Counted from the stretch's first letter, positions 45,642 through 56,551 are shown. The stretch is DNA of 60,912 nucleotides from Leucobacter komagatae (GCF_000834055.1 NZ_JXSQ01000020.1:1-60912); one strand, 5' to 3'. The notes: generated by a model from the sequence alone, not told the origin. Made by a program: numbers and translations.

Positions 45642-47354
45642 ATGAGCGAGCCGAAACGGCCGAGGCGCGCCACACACGCCTGGCGACGACTCAGGCTCCG
45701 TTGGATCAAGTTCTCGCAGCCGGTGCTTGGGCCGTTCCGGGGGCGTTGGAACAACTCGCTCATGGTGCGCACCATGACCATCACCGGCCTGGTGACCGGG
45801 GCGATGATCGCGGTGGCCGGCGTGTTCCTGCTCACGAGCGTGAGCAACGACCTCTATTCGTCACGCCGCGATCAGGCGCTCCAGGATTCGGCGCGCGCAA
45901 CGGTGCAGGCGCAACGCATCATCGACTCCTTCGACCCCGCAGACCGCGGGGGCCTGCAGTCGCTGCTCACGAGCGTGCTGCGCACCGTGCAAGACACCTC
46001 AGCGAGCCAGATGATCGACATCCGCAGGCAGCAGAACCAGGCGTCATTCCCCGAATTGTCGCCCGTCGCCAGCACACCGTCTGCGCTCAGCCAGGCGGTG
46101 AGCGAGGAGCTGTCGACGGCGGTGCTCGTCGCGGAAGAGCCGCAGTATTGGCAGGCGGTCACCTTCCGCGGTGAAGACTCAAAGGTTGCGCCGGGCATCG
46201 TCGTCGGTTCCTCACTGAAGTTCCCTGCAGGGGCAGGGGTATTCGATCTGTACATCGGCTACGACCTGTCTGACACGTCGGAGACGCTGTCGTTTGTGCA
46301 GCGCACGCTGCTCCTCACGGCCGCAGGGATGATGCTGTTTATCGGGGTGCTCGTTTGGGTAATATCGCGCATCGTGTTCAGGCCCATCCGTGTCGCGGCC
46401 GATACGAGCAGGCGGCTCGCCAGCGGCGAGACCGATGCGCGCATGCCGCGCCAGCACGACGAACACTTCGACGTCCTCTCCGACGGCTTCAATGACATGG
46501 CCGACACACTGCAGGCGCGTATCCGTGAGCTTGACGAGCTCTCGGTCATGCAGCAGCGCTTCGTGTCGGATGTGTCCCACGAGCTCCGTACCCCGCTGAC
46601 AACGATCCGGCTTGCGAGTGCGGTACTCGACGGGCAGCAGGAACTTTTGGCTCCCGGCCAACAGCGAGCCGTTGAGGTGCTCAGCGCGCAGGTGGTGCGC
46701 TTTGAGACGCTCCTCACCGACCTCCTCGAGATCTCCCGCTACGACGCGGGGCGAGTCACGCTGGAGACGGAGCCGACGAACCTCGTTCACCTCGTCGACG
46801 AGGTGGTGAGCTCGCTCAGGCCACTGTCATCGAGCCTCATCGAGGTCCGGCCCCTCGGCGGCTACACCCCGGTCGACGTAGACGCGCGACGCATCAGGCG
46901 GATCATCTCGAACCTCGTTGGCAACGCGATCGAACACGGTGAGGACCGGCCGATCGTCGTGACCGTCGACTCGAACCCCGACGCGATTGCGATCGCGGTG
47001 CGTGACTGGGGGATCGGTATGACGGCCGCCGACGCTGAGCACGTTTTTGACCGCTTCTGGCGCGCGGATCCATCGCGGAAGCGTACCCTTGGCGGGACTG
47101 GACTCGGGCTCGCTATTGCGCGTGAGGACGCCGCGGTGCACGGCGGGTTCCTTGAGGTGTGGTCCGAGAAGGGGCTCGGCAGCAACTTCCGGCTCACCGT
47201 TCCCAGGCACGAGGACATTACCGACTACATGTCACCGCTCCCGCTGATTCCCGAAGAGATCGCGGACGGCGCCAAGAATCGGGACACAACAGGTGGCTGG
47301 CTGCGCCGGCCGTTCCGCAGGAGCATCCGTGCGCCGAAGGAGGGCAAAGCATGA
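45642..47354 (+). CDS. mtrB: Sensor histidine kinase MtrB
   Basis: Membrane kinase of the MtrAB system. The 570-residue protein has a basic N-terminus, a first membrane helix (TITGLVTGAMIAVAGVFLLTSV), an extracytoplasmic domain of about 150 residues, a second helix (TLLLTAAGMMLFIGVLVWVISRIVF), HAMP, the phospho-accepting His in SDVSHELRTPLTTIRL, and the ATP-binding N box NLVGNAIEHGE, DWGIGM and GGTGLGLAIA. Its stop overlaps the lpqB start (ATGA). Confidence 0.97.
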   Translation: MSEPKRPRRATHAWRRLRLRWIKFSQPVLGPFRGRWNNSLMVRTMTITGLVTGAMIAVAGVFLLTSVSNDLYSSRRDQALQDSARATVQAQRIIDSFDPADRGGLQSLLTSVLRTVQDTSASQMIDIRRQQNQASFPELSPVASTPSALSQAVSEELSTAVLVAEEPQYWQAVTFRGEDSKVAPGIVVGSSLKFPAGAGVFDLYIGYDLSDTSETLSFVQRTLLLTAAGMMLFIGVLVWVISRIVFRPIRVAADTSRRLASGETDARMPRQHDEHFDVLSDGFNDMADTLQARIRELDELSVMQQRFVSDVSHELRTPLTTIRLASAVLDGQQELLAPGQQRAVEVLSAQVVRFETLLTDLLEISRYDAGRVTLETEPTNLVHLVDEVVSSLRPLSSSLIEVRPLGGYTPVDVDARRIRRIISNLVGNAIEHGEDRPIVVTVDSNPDAIAIAVRDWGIGMTAADAEHVFDRFWRADPSRKRTLGGTGLGLAIAREDAAVHGGFLEVWSEKGLGSNFRLTVPRHEDITDYMSPLPLIPEEIADGAKNRDTTGGWLRRPFRRSIRAPKEGKA

Positions 47355-49033
47355 GCAAGTCCGTCACGTTCAGGCGCGCCGCACCCGCCGCATGCGTCGC
47401 GCTCATCGCAGCGATCACGCTCGCGGGCTGCGCGGGGATTCCGGGCTCTGGCGGTGTGCAGCCTGGCCTGCCCGACATCAACCAGGCTGAGCAGCTCGTG
47501 CAGTTCAGCGCATTCGGGCCGACAGCGGGCGCGACGCAGGAAGAGCTCGTGCGCGGGTTTCTCACCGCGGCGAACTCGCCGAGCGACGACTACTCGGTCG
47601 CGCGAGAGTATCTCACCGCCGAGTACGCGAGCCAGTGGGATCCGTACTTCGGGGTGCTCATCTGGGAGGGGTCACGACCGTATCGCCAGGATGGTGACCA
47701 GGCGGGGATGCTTTCGCTTTCCGTCGTCGCGGAGGTCGAGCCTGATGGGCGCTTGCTCCCAACGGAGGTCGGCGAGAGCACGGAGCTCCGCTTCGAGTTC
47801 ACCAGGAGCGGCAACGAGTGGCGGATATCCTCCGCTCCGGCGGGTGTGATTCTTGACCGCTCGACGTTTGAGGCGATCTGGTCGCAGCACCAGCTCAGCT
47901 TCCTCGGGCCAGAGAACCGCCTCGTTCCCGACACGCGCTGGTTCCTGTCGCGCGCTGCGCTCTCAACGGAGATTGTTGGCGCGCTGATCGAGGGTCCGAG
48001 CGCCAGGTTCGAGCAGGTCGTCCGATCCGGGTTCCCGCAGGGGGTGAGCCTCACGAAGACCGCCGTACCCGTCGAGAACGGTCTCGCCCGCGTTGATCTC
48101 AAGGGGGAGGGGCTGAACAACCCCGAGGCGCAACAGGAGATCCTCGCGCAGCTGCAGGCGAGTCTGCACACCGTCCCTGGCGTGAGCAGGGTCGAGCTGC
48201 TTGTCGAGGGAACACCGGTCCGCGACGCAACCGGGCAAGCATCCCCCATCTCGCCAAACCAGCCGGGCGCGAAGCTCGCTGGCACGGTGGACGGGAAGTT
48301 TGGTGTGATCACGACAGCGGGGCTGGAGCCCGTGAGCGGCGTGAGCGCAGCGCTTGAGGCGCTAGACGGTGACGCCGTCGCTCTCTCGCGCTCGAAGACG
48401 GTTGCTGCGGTGCGATCAGGGGCGGGTGTGAGCATCGTCGAAGACGGCTTCACCGCACTCGTTGACGCGCGAGACAAGCTGCTTGCACCGAGCGTCGACG
48501 ATGACCTGTGGGCTTGGTCGACCTCTGCAGCGGATCCGACGATCATCAAGATCGCCTCAGCGGCCGGCACACAACACGAATTGCGCGCACCCTGGCTCGA
48601 GGGCCTCGACGTGCGGGCGGTGCGGCTCTCGCCTGGCGGCAGCCTCGTCGGGGTGCTCGTGGACGACGGTGCGAAGAGTTATGTGCTGGTCGGGGGTGTC
48701 ATTCGCGACAGCACGGGGACACCGACGGCGCTCACTCAAGAGGCGGATATTGAGATGTGGGCGAACGGCGGTGCGCTCGACTTCGACTGGATCGACCAAC
48801 AGCGGTTTGTCGCACTCACCCAGCAGGGCAGCGCAGGCAAGGTGACCGTCGGCGGCCCCGGAGTGTTCGCCACCGAGCAGGGGTCCGTGCCGGACGCGCG
48901 TGAGGTGTTCGGCGGTGGGAGCCGAACGCAGGTCCGGGTGCTGACTGCCCCAGGGGAACTCTTTGCGCCGCAGGGGGCCAGTGGTTGGCAGCGGACGATG
49001 TCTGACATGGAGTTGCTCGCAAAGCGCGGCTAG
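47351..49033 (+). CDS. lpqB: Lipoprotein LpqB
   Basis: A 560-residue lipoprotein that modulates MtrB. The lipobox TLAGC lies near residue 27 after a basic start and hydrophobic stretch. A GerMN-like domain is visible (about residues 220-310, SFPQ-type VRSGFPQGVSLTKTAVPVENGLARVDL), and the C-terminal half has the repeating beta pattern of the LpqB propeller. Overlaps mtrB by four bases. Confidence 0.94.
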   Translation: MSKSVTFRRAAPAACVALIAAITLAGCAGIPGSGGVQPGLPDINQAEQLVQFSAFGPTAGATQEELVRGFLTAANSPSDDYSVAREYLTAEYASQWDPYFGVLIWEGSRPYRQDGDQAGMLSLSVVAEVEPDGRLLPTEVGESTELRFEFTRSGNEWRISSAPAGVILDRSTFEAIWSQHQLSFLGPENRLVPDTRWFLSRAALSTEIVGALIEGPSARFEQVVRSGFPQGVSLTKTAVPVENGLARVDLKGEGLNNPEAQQEILAQLQASLHTVPGVSRVELLVEGTPVRDATGQASPISPNQPGAKLAGTVDGKFGVITTAGLEPVSGVSAALEALDGDAVALSRSKTVAAVRSGAGVSIVEDGFTALVDARDKLLAPSVDDDLWAWSTSAADPTIIKIASAAGTQHELRAPWLEGLDVRAVRLSPGGSLVGVLVDDGAKSYVLVGGVIRDSTGTPTALTQEADIEMWANGGALDFDWIDQQRFVALTQQGSAGKVTVGGPGVFATEQGSVPDAREVFGGGSRTQVRVLTAPGELFAPQGASGWQRTMSDMELLAKRG

Positions 49034-49142
49034 CGTCCCCGAGGTCTTCTCCACAGCGTGCACAGCTGCGCCAAGCCCCGGCTCCTGTCCACGCTCGCCA
49101 CATTCGCGCCCTGCTGTTGAGGTCGGCAGGCAGAGTGGGGGC

Positions 49143-50053
49143 ATGCACCAGCACCACCAGCGCCTTCCCGCCGCAGCCGCCTCTCCCGGCGCTCGAGCGC
49201 TTGGCGGCGTGAGCGTGCTCGGTCGTGACCTGCTCGCCCTCCTCTGGCCAACCTCTTGCGTTGGGTGCGGAGCGTCGGACCGCGACCTGTGCCCTGACTG
49301 CGTGTCCGTTGTGCTTCGGCGGAGGGGACGTCAGCCGCTCCTACCCGTTGAGGGTATTGGCGCACCGTGCTTCGCTGCGGCTCGCTACGACGGGCCGATC
49401 AGGGGCGTACTCCTCGCCTATAAGCACGGTGGTGCGCATGGCTTTGTGAGGCCGCTCGGGCACCGGCTTGCGCTCCTGCTTGCCGCGGCCCTGACGCGTG
49501 TTCACGCCGCAGAAGCGCCCGACGGCTCGCCCTTTGGGCTCCCCGTTCCCCACAATCCTCCTAGCGTGCCCGAGGGGGAATATGTCGACGTGCCCGAAGG
49601 TGCATATGTCGCGAGAGCATGCATTCAGCTTGGCTCTGAAGCCCCGCCGATCGTAGTGCCGCTGCCATCAAGACCGCGCCAGGTTCGGCTCCGTGGGTGG
49701 CGGCACATCCACGAACTCGTGCGCCGCGCTATTCGAGTTGGCCGGCTCCCGCTGGACTACTGCGATGCCCTCCGTACCTTCGGGGACGGACGGGCCAGGT
49801 GGGGCTCGGACCTGTCGAGCGCGAGCGCAATGCGCGGCGCATTGCGGTGCGCTCGGGCGCCGCACGAGGGCTCGCTGGGCGGTCAGTTGTGCTCGTTGAC
49901 GACATCGTCACGACCGGGGCAACAATGCGGTCGGCGGTCGAGGCGATTGAGGCGGTTGGGGCGCGCGTGGTTCTTGCGGTTTGCCTGTGCGTTTCGCCGC
50001 GGAAGGACCTGCCACAAAAAACTGAGTGGAACCTCACAGGGGAAAGAGGGTAA
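49143..50053 (+). pseudogene. ComF-like phosphoribosyltransferase, frameshifted near a G4 run
   Basis: The N-terminal part is in one frame: zinc-finger-like LWPTSCVGCGASDRDLCPDC, YDGPIRGVLLAYKHGG and PLPSRPRQVRLRGWRHIHELVRR. The sequence then shifts at about 49782-49785 (GGGG) to another frame carrying RTGQVGLGPVERERNA and the phosphoribosyl-diphosphate loop VVLVDDIVTTGATM, ending at 50053. One extra G would give a single 303-residue protein. The unbroken first frame runs on to 50255 but ends in unrelated sequence. ComF proteins support DNA uptake in other bacteria; the role here is unknown. An assembly indel is possible. Confidence 0.8.
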
Positions 50054-50118
50054 TGTTCGAGAAAGGCGTAGTGGTGCGCCACACTGGCCCACCCGCCTGA
50101 GTCACCTGGGAGGTCGTC

Positions 50119-50745
50119 ATGGACGTCAGCATCCACGGTCGGAATGTCGAGATTACGGATCGATTCGAGCAATACGTCGAGTCGAAAACCGAGAAGGTTT
50201 CGGGGCTGCTCCCGAAAGCACAGGCCTTCGAGGTGCGTGTCTCGCGGCTGAGTGACAAGAGCCCGAAGCACGGCGATCGCGTGGAGATTACCCTCGTCGG
50301 CCCAGGCCCGGTAATCCGCGCAGAGTCAACGGGCCCCGACAAGTACTCCGCTTACGACATCGCATACGGTCGCGTGCTCGAGCGAATTCGTCGCTCGAAG
50401 GATCGCGCGCAGGACCACCGTGGTCGTGGTCGAATCTCACTCGGCGACGCAGCGGCGAACGACTTTGCCGTCGTCGACTTGCGGCCCGCATCTGCCGAAG
50501 TGATCGACGCGGTCGCGAATGGCGCTACACCAGCTGTGGCAGAGCCCGAGCAGGACTACAGCCCGGTAGTGATTCGGTCGAAGGAATTCCCGGCTGAGCG
50601 CCTGCCGGTTGAGGAGGCCGTGGATCAGATGGAACTCGTCGGGCACGACTTCTTCCTCTTCATCGACGCTGAGACCGACAAGCCGAGCGTTGTGTACCGT
50701 CGCAAGGGCTGGAACTACGGCGTGATCTCCCTCACTGAGGAATAA
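50119..50745 (+). CDS. hpf: Ribosome hibernation promoting factor, long form
   Basis: Binds the 30S subunit and promotes 100S dimers in stationary phase. The 208-residue protein has the N-terminal HPF/YfiA domain (MDVSIHGRNVEITDRFEQYVESKTEKVSGLL, to YDIAYGRVLERIRRSKDR) and the C-terminal dimerisation domain (VVIRSKEFPAERLPVEEAVDQMELVGHDFFLFIDAETDKPSVVYRRKGWNYGVISL). Between comF and secA as in mycobacteria. GGGAGG precedes the ATG. Confidence 0.97.
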   Translation: MDVSIHGRNVEITDRFEQYVESKTEKVSGLLPKAQAFEVRVSRLSDKSPKHGDRVEITLVGPGPVIRAESTGPDKYSAYDIAYGRVLERIRRSKDRAQDHRGRGRISLGDAAANDFAVVDLRPASAEVIDAVANGATPAVAEPEQDYSPVVIRSKEFPAERLPVEEAVDQMELVGHDFFLFIDAETDKPSVVYRRKGWNYGVISLTEE

Positions 50746-50765
50746 CGCACACAGCAGTAGGGATG

Positions 50766-50795
50766 CGGCCGGCCGGGCTTAACGGCCGGCCGTTT
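50766..50795. terminator. Intrinsic terminator-like hairpin after hpf
   Basis: Arms CGGCCGGCCG (50766-50775 and 50783-50792), a seven-base loop and TTT. It also faces the end of the convergent gene at 50803. Confidence 0.75.
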
Positions 50796-50802
50796 CCGTC
50801 TG

Positions 50803-51597
50803 TCAGCGCACTGAGCCCTGTGCGGGCTCCTCACGCGGCGCGGTCCGCGACACGGAAGGCCTACGCAGCTCGCGTCCCCACCGGAGCACATTTACGAACG
50901 CCTCCCACCCGATCCTGAACGACATCTTCGATCGACCTGCGGCTCGTTCGACGAACGTGATGGGAACCTCTACGACAGGGCAGCCGAGTCGCTCGAGCAT
51001 CGCGGCGGTTTCGACCTGAAAGGCGTACCCCTCCGAATCGACGTCGTCGAGGCCGAGGCGGGTGACCCATTCGTTCGACAGGACACGGTAGCCACTCGTG
51101 AGATCGCGAAGCTCAGAGCGAAGCGCCCTCCTGGCGAATCCGGTTCCCCCGCGAGAGATCATCCGCCGGTAGAGGGGCCAGTTCACAATCTCGCCCCCTG
51201 GCATCCATCTCGTGCCAATGACAAGGCCGGCGCCACCCCGTGCGGCGGCGAGCAGCGCTGGCAGATCCTCGGGCCGGTGCGACCCATCAGCATCCATCTC
51301 TGCAACGAAGGCGAAGCCGCGCTTGAGTGCGATCCGAAAACCAGCAAGATATGCCGTGCCGAGTCCGAGTTTTGCGGGCCTGTGCATCACGGTTACGCGG
51401 TCGTCTCCCGCTGCAAGCGCGTCTGCGACCCTGCCCGTGCCGTCGGGGCTCGCATCATCAATGACGAGCACGTGGGTGTGCCGCACACGCAGTACGTCGG
51501 CGACAACCGTCCCGAGGGTTGCTCGCTCGTTATAGGTCGGCAGCACGACGAGTACTTGCTCGGGCGTCACGGACGCAGGTCTCGGGGAATGCTGCAC
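50803..51597 (-). CDS. ppm1: Polyprenol monophosphomannose synthase
   Basis: Transfers mannose from GDP-mannose to polyprenyl phosphate, the donor for lipoglycan and protein mannosylation. The 264-residue soluble GT2 domain shows VVLPTYNERATLGTVV, VIDDASPDGT, the catalytic EMDADGSHRPEDLP and GTRWMPGGE with RMISRGGTGFARR. The short length lacks the membrane helices of some relatives, so it is the catalytic-domain-only type. GTG start. manA at 18046 would help supply the donor. Confidence 0.92.
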   Translation of the reverse strand: MQHSPRPASVTPEQVLVVLPTYNERATLGTVVADVLRVRHTHVLVIDDASPDGTGRVADALAAGDDRVTVMHRPAKLGLGTAYLAGFRIALKRGFAFVAEMDADGSHRPEDLPALLAAARGGAGLVIGTRWMPGGEIVNWPLYRRMISRGGTGFARRALRSELRDLTSGYRVLSNEWVTRLGLDDVDSEGYAFQVETAAMLERLGCPVVEVPITFVERAAGRSKMSFRIGWEAFVNVLRWGRELRRPSVSRTAPREEPAQGSVR

Positions 51598-51632
51598 GAG
51601 CCCATCATTTCAGATCGACCACTGAAAACGCG

Positions 51633-51666
51633 GAAACGGGGCCACCCTTGCGGATGACCCCGTTTC
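51633..51666 (-). terminator. Terminator-like hairpin after katA
   Basis: A 9-bp inverted repeat (51633-51641 with 51658-51666) with a 16-base loop lies just beyond the katA stop at 51679. Confidence 0.5.
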
Positions 51667-51678
51667 TACGCGATGCGT

Positions 51679-53139
51679 TTAGGCTGCGTAGTTGGCGCGC
51701 AGGAGTGCGCCGAGCTCTGCATCAACGTTCGTCCAGTAGACGAAGAACTGCTCGCGGATGCGGTCGACCGTGATCGACTTCGCCTGGCCGCCGAGCACCT
51801 CGTGGAAGCGTGCCTTCTCCTCAGCGGAGAACACGTCGCGGTAGAGCGTGCCAGCCTGGCCGAAATCGTCGTCGTCCGAGCGGAGCGTGTGCGCGGAGCG
51901 AACGAGCGAGCCGTCAGACTCCCAGCTCGCCTCAACGCCGGCGTGCGGATCAGCTACGGGGCCGCCCTCAGCGCCGTACGAGTTCGGCGAGTAGGTGCGG
52001 TGCTCTGCGCTGTTGAAGTGGTAGCGCATGTTGCCCTCGTGCATGTAGTTGTTCACCTCGCCAGCGGTCGGCTGGTTCACCGGGAGCTGGTTGAAGTTGG
52101 TACCAATGCGGTGACGGTGCGCGTCAGCGTAGGAGAACACGCGAGCCATGAGCATCTTGTCCGGTGAGATGCCGGTGCCGGGCACCTGGTTCGCGGGCGA
52201 GAACGCTGCCTGCTCGATCTGTGCGAAGAAGTTCTCCGGGTTGCGGTTGAGTGTGAACGTGCCCACCTTGATGCGGGGGTAGTCCGCCTTTGCCCAGGTC
52301 TTCGTGAGGTCGAAGGGGTTGAAACGGTAGGTCTTGGCCTCCTCGTACGGCATGATCTGCACGTAGACGTCCCATGACGGGAATTCGCCGCGGTCGATTG
52401 CCTCGAACAGGTCGCGGCGGTAGTAATCCGCGTCGGTGCCCGCGAGCTTCTCCGCTTCCTCTGGCGAGAGGCGCTCAACGCCCTGCTGCGAGATGAAGTG
52501 GTACTTCACCCAGAAGCGCTCGCCCTCGGCGTTGACCCACTGGTAGGTGTGCGAGCCGTAGCCGTTGAGGTGGCGCCAGCTCTTCGACAGGCCGCGGTCG
52601 CCCATGAGGTAGGTGACCTGGTGAGCCGACTCGGGGGACAGGGTCCAGAAGTCCCACTGCATATCGGCGTCGCGGAGAGCCGATGCGCCGAGGCGCTTCT
52701 GCGAGTGGATGAAGTCAGGGAACTTGATGCCGTCGCGGATGAAGAAGGTCGGGGTGTTGTTGCCGACGACGTCGAGGTTGCCCTCGCTTGTGTAGAAACG
52801 AAGCGAGAAGCCACGCACGTCGCGCCAGGTGTCGGGCGAACCCTGCTCGCCTGCAACCGACGAGAAACGGATGAGCGTCTCGGACTTGGCGCCTGGCTGG
52901 AACACGGCAGCGCGGGTGTACTGCGAGACGTCTTCGGTGACGACGAACTCGCCGAATGCGCCGCCGCCCTTGGCGTGTGGGTTGCGCTCGGGGACACGCT
53001 CGCGGTTGAACGCTGCGAGCTTCTCGAGGAGGTAGCGGTCGTGCAGAACGGTGGGGCCGTCTGGGCCAACGGTGAGCGAGTGCTCATCGCTCGGGACAGG
53101 GGTGCCTGTCTGGGTAGTCAGAATCTTCTTCTCAGCCAT
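51679..53139 (-). CDS. katA: Heme catalase, clade 3 type
   Basis: Decomposes hydrogen peroxide. The 486-residue small-subunit catalase has the distal His in [15 protein letters not shown], Asn in [10 protein letters not shown] and the proximal Tyr in [14 protein letters not shown]. All catalytic segments are intact. It lies 51 bases downstream of a Fur-family regulator in the same direction, and both are presumably induced by peroxide. Confidence 0.97.
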   Translation of the reverse strand: MAEKKILTTQTGTPVPSDEHSLTVGPDGPTVLHDRYLLEKLAAFNRERVPERNPHAKGGGAFGEFVVTEDVSQYTRAAVFQPGAKSETLIRFSSVAGEQGSPDTWRDVRGFSLRFYTSEGNLDVVGNNTPTFFIRDGIKFPDFIHSQKRLGASALRDADMQWDFWTLSPESAHQVTYLMGDRGLSKSWRHLNGYGSHTYQWVNAEGERFWVKYHFISQQGVERLSPEEAEKLAGTDADYYRRDLFEAIDRGEFPSWDVYVQIMPYEEAKTYRFNPFDLTKTWAKADYPRIKVGTFTLNRNPENFFAQIEQAAFSPANQVPGTGISPDKMLMARVFSYADAHRHRIGTNFNQLPVNQPTAGEVNNYMHEGNMRYHFNSAEHRTYSPNSYGAEGGPVADPHAGVEASWESDGSLVRSAHTLRSDDDDFGQAGTLYRDVFSAEEKARFHEVLGGQAKSITVDRIREQFFVYWTNVDAELGALLRANYAA

Positions 53140-53190
53140 GGTTTCTCATTTCGTGGGGGTTGAGGTGGACAGGAAAGATGTGGAACGGAA

Positions 53191-53634
53191 TCATACGCTC
53201 TTCTTAGCCTCTGCACAGCTGGCGCAAATCCCATGGAATGTGACTTCCGCCGCGGTGATCTCGAAGCCGTGATCGTTCGACGGCGTGAGGCACGGGGCAG
53301 CGCCAACAGCGCACGGCACGTCCTCGAGCCTGCCGCACGAGGTGCAGAGGAGGTGATGGTGATTATCACCGACGCGCGCCTCGTAGCGAGCGGATCCGCC
53401 TGCCGGAGTGATCCGGCGCACGAGGTTTGCCTCCGTAAGCGCTGTGAGTACGCCGTAAACCGCCTGGATGGAGGTGCCGGGGAGTTCGCTTCGGAGGCGC
53501 TCGTAGAGCTCGCTCGCGTCGAGGTGCCCGCCCGGCTGGAGTGCGTCGAGCACGGCGCGACGCGGCGCCGTTGAGCGCAAGCCAGCTGCGTTCAGCCTGG
53601 CGGCGGACTCGGTGGCGTGGTGCGTGACGGGCAT
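53191..53634 (-). CDS. furA: Fur-family regulator (FurA/PerR/CatR type)
   Basis: A 147-residue metal-dependent repressor. The winged-helix part contains RLNAAGLRSTAPRRAVLDAL and SIQAVYGVLTALTEANLVRRI; metal ligands are HHHLLCTSCGRLEDVPC and the C-terminal CASC. Being next to katA makes it a peroxide sensor. ATG 53634 is chosen over 53664 because TACAAT is six bases upstream. An operator overlaps the promoter, implying autoregulation. Confidence 0.93.
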   Translation of the reverse strand: MPVTHHATESAARLNAAGLRSTAPRRAVLDALQPGGHLDASELYERLRSELPGTSIQAVYGVLTALTEANLVRRITPAGGSARYEARVGDNHHHLLCTSCGRLEDVPCAVGAAPCLTPSNDHGFEITAAEVTFHGICASCAEAKKSV

Positions 53635-53640
53635 GCTTCC

Positions 53641-53669
53641 ATTGTAGCCCTTATTTTGAATCATTCAAA
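53641..53669 (-). promoter_or_regulatory. furA promoter with overlapping operator
   Basis: On the minus strand the perfect palindrome TTTGAAT-G-ATTCAAA (53655-53669) contains the -35-like TTGAAT; a 16-base spacer leads to TACAAT (53641-53646), six bases before the ATG. A bound repressor would block the promoter, and the mRNA should be leaderless. Confidence 0.75.
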
Positions 53670-53791
53670 TTAAGGGAGGAATTCCCAGCGCAAGGTCCAC
53701 AGCCGTTGCTAAGCTGAGGAGTTGTCACAATTAGGCAACGACGATGCCCTGCTCAGCAGCACATCGTGCACTACCGTACAGGAGACACAAC

Positions 53792-56551
53792 GTGGCGACA
53801 GTCCTCGAGAAGATCCTTCGCGTCGGCGAAGGACGCACCCTCAAAAAGCTGGAGCGGTTGACCAAGACCGTCAACGACCTCGAGCCTACCTTCGAGGCCC
53901 TCAGCGACGAGGAGCTGCGCGAGGAGACCAGCGACTTCCGCAAGCGGCTCGAGGCGGGAGAGTCGCTCGACGACCTGCTCCCCGAAGCCTTCGCGGCAGT
54001 GCGAGAGGCAGCCAAGCGCACCATCGGGCTGCGCCCGTTCGACGTGCAGGTCATGGGTGGCGCCAACCTTCATCTCGGAAATATCTCCGAGATGAAGACC
54101 GGTGAGGGCAAGACGCTCGTCGCGACGATGCCCGCGTACCTCAACGCCCTCGCTGGCAAGGGCGTCCACATCGTCACCGTCAACGACTACCTCGCGAGCT
54201 ACCAGAGTGAACTCATGGGGCGCGTATTCCGCGCGCTCGGGCTTACGACGGGCTGCATCGTCTCCGGTCAGGACCCGCAGGAGCGTCGCAAGCAGTACGA
54301 CGCTGACGTCACCTACGGCACGAACAACGAGTTCGGCTTCGACTACCTCCGCGACAACATGGCGAGCACTTCGGCCGAGCGCGTTCAGCGCGGCCACTTC
54401 TTCGCCATCATCGATGAGGTTGACTCGATCCTCATCGACGAAGCGCGTACCCCGCTCATCATCTCGGGACCCTCTTCAGGTGAGGGCAACCGCTGGTTCG
54501 GTGAGTTCGCTCGCATCGTGAAGACCCTTGAGGCCGGCGTCGACTACGAGGTCGACGAGAAGAAGCGCACCGTTGGCGTGCTCGAGCCTGGCATCGAGAA
54601 GGTCGAAGATCACCTCGGCATCACGAACCTCTACGAGTCGGTGAACACGCCACTGATCTCGTTCCTGAACAACTCGATCAAGGCGAAGGCGCTCTTCACC
54701 CGCGATAAGGACTACGTCGTGCTCAACGGCGAGGTGCTCATCGTCGACGAGCACACCGGTCGTATCCTCGCCGGGCGCCGCTACAACGAGGGCATGCACC
54801 AGGCCATCGAGGCGAAGGAAGGCGTGCAGGTCAAGGCTGAGAACCAGATGCTCGCCACGGTCACCCTGCAGAACTTCTTCCGCCTGTACGACAAGCTCTC
54901 CGGAATGACCGGTACCGCCGAGACCGAGGCCGGCGAGTTCATGTCGACCTACAAGCTCGGCGTGGTGCCGATCCCCACGAACAAGAAGATGCAGCGCATC
55001 GACCAGGCAGACCTCGTGTTCAAGAACGAGGAAGCCAAGTTCGCGGCGGTCGTCGAAGACATCGCCGAGCGCTTCAAGAACGGGCAGCCCGTCCTCGTCG
55101 GCACCACCAGCGTCGAGAAGAGCGAGTACCTCTCGCGCCAGCTCGCGAAGCAGGGCGTACGCCACGAAGTCCTCAACGCGAAGAACCACGCGCGTGAGGC
55201 AGCGATCATCGCGCAGGCAGGCCGCTTTGGAGCCGTCACTGTCGCCACAAACATGGCTGGCCGCGGTACCGACATCATGCTCGGTGGCAACGCCGAATTC
55301 CTCGCGGTCCAGGAGATGGCCTCCCGCGGCTTCTCCACCGAGGACGATCCCGAAGCCTACGAGGCAGCCTGGGACGAGGTCTTCGCGGCGGTCAAGGAGG
55401 CCGTAGCAGGCGAGGCGTCGAAGGTCACCGAAGCCGGAGGCCTCTACGTCCTCGGCACCGAGCGCCACGAGTCGCGCCGTATCGACAACCAGCTCCGTGG
55501 TCGTTCAGGCCGTCAGGGAGACCCCGGCGAAAGCCGTTTCTACCTGTCGCTCGCCGACGACCTCATGCGCCTGTTCAACTCGGGAGCCGCGGCTGCACTC
55601 ATGAACCGTGAGGGCTTCCCCGACGACCTCGCGATCGAGTCCAAGATGGTCACCCGATCCATTCAGAGCGCGCAGAGCCAGGTCGAGGCGCGCAACGCCG
55701 AGATCCGCAAGAACGTGCTCAAGTATGACGACGTGCTCAACCGGCAGCGCAAGGCGATCTACAGCGACCGCGCACAGATCCTCGACGGTGAAGAAATTGA
55801 GGGAAGGGTCATCGCGTTCCGCGAGCAGACCATCGACGCAATCCTCGACTCTCACGGCGTCGACGAGAACTGGGACTTCGACGCGCTCTGGTCCGATCTC
55901 AAGCAGCTGTACCCAACGGGCCTCACGGTCGACGAGGTCGTGGCTGAAGCGCCCAACGGTCGTGTCGACAAGGCCTTCCTGCGGCGTGAGATCCTCTCCG
56001 ACGCGGAGGTCGCCTACAGTGCGCGCGAGGAGTCTCTCGGCGAAGAGGCTATGCGTGAGCTTGAGCGCCGTGTCGTATTGACAACGATTGACCGCCGCTG
56101 GCGAGACCACCTCTACGAGATGGACTACCTCAAGGAGGGCATCGGCCTGCGCGCAATGGCGCAGCGTGACCCGCTCGTTGAGTACCAGCGCGAGGGCTTC
56201 ACCATGTTCGAGGGCATGATGGGTCAGATCAAGGAAGAATCCGTTGGTCTGCTCTACAACCTCGAGGTGCAGGTCCGACCGAACCTGCCGGGCCACGAAG
56301 GCCACGTGCACCTCGAGGGCGGCGGACTCGACGAGCAGACGAAGCCCGATGAGGCCCAGCTCAGCTACACCGCACCGGATGTCGATGGCACGCCCGCGGT
56401 GAGTGGCGCTGCCGCCAAGCAGCCAAAGGGCGCCAAGGGCTCCCCGAAGCAGCCGGCACAGCCCACCGCACGCGGCGCGTTCGGGCAGCAAGTCCCCGCC
56501 GACGAGGCGGCTCCAGCCAACCGCGCGCAGCGCCGGTCCAAGAAGAAGTAG
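53792..56551 (+). CDS. secA: Preprotein translocase ATPase SecA
   Basis: Motor of Sec secretion. The 919-residue protein has ATP-binding [17 protein letters not shown], the [19 protein letters not shown]alker B, the preprotein cross-linking domain, [10 protein letters not shown] and [16 protein letters not shown]. The C-terminus is Ala/Pro-rich and ends AQRRSKKK without a zinc-binding cysteine cluster, common in actinobacterial SecA1. GTG 53792 has AGGAG seven bases upstream. It follows the hpf region as in mycobacteria. Confidence 0.97.
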   Translation: MATVLEKILRVGEGRTLKKLERLTKTVNDLEPTFEALSDEELREETSDFRKRLEAGESLDDLLPEAFAAVREAAKRTIGLRPFDVQVMGGANLHLGNISEMKTGEGKTLVATMPAYLNALAGKGVHIVTVNDYLASYQSELMGRVFRALGLTTGCIVSGQDPQERRKQYDADVTYGTNNEFGFDYLRDNMASTSAERVQRGHFFAIIDEVDSILIDEARTPLIISGPSSGEGNRWFGEFARIVKTLEAGVDYEVDEKKRTVGVLEPGIEKVEDHLGITNLYESVNTPLISFLNNSIKAKALFTRDKDYVVLNGEVLIVDEHTGRILAGRRYNEGMHQAIEAKEGVQVKAENQMLATVTLQNFFRLYDKLSGMTGTAETEAGEFMSTYKLGVVPIPTNKKMQRIDQADLVFKNEEAKFAAVVEDIAERFKNGQPVLVGTTSVEKSEYLSRQLAKQGVRHEVLNAKNHAREAAIIAQAGRFGAVTVATNMAGRGTDIMLGGNAEFLAVQEMASRGFSTEDDPEAYEAAWDEVFAAVKEAVAGEASKVTEAGGLYVLGTERHESRRIDNQLRGRSGRQGDPGESRFYLSLADDLMRLFNSGAAAALMNREGFPDDLAIESKMVTRSIQSAQSQVEARNAEIRKNVLKYDDVLNRQRKAIYSDRAQILDGEEIEGRVIAFREQTIDAILDSHGVDENWDFDALWSDLKQLYPTGLTVDEVVAEAPNGRVDKAFLRREILSDAEVAYSAREESLGEEAMRELERRVVLTTIDRRWRDHLYEMDYLKEGIGLRAMAQRDPLVEYQREGFTMFEGMMGQIKEESVGLLYNLEVQVRPNLPGHEGHVHLEGGGLDEQTKPDEAQLSYTAPDVDGTPAVSGAAAKQPKGAKGSPKQPAQPTARGAFGQQVPADEAAPANRAQRRSKKK

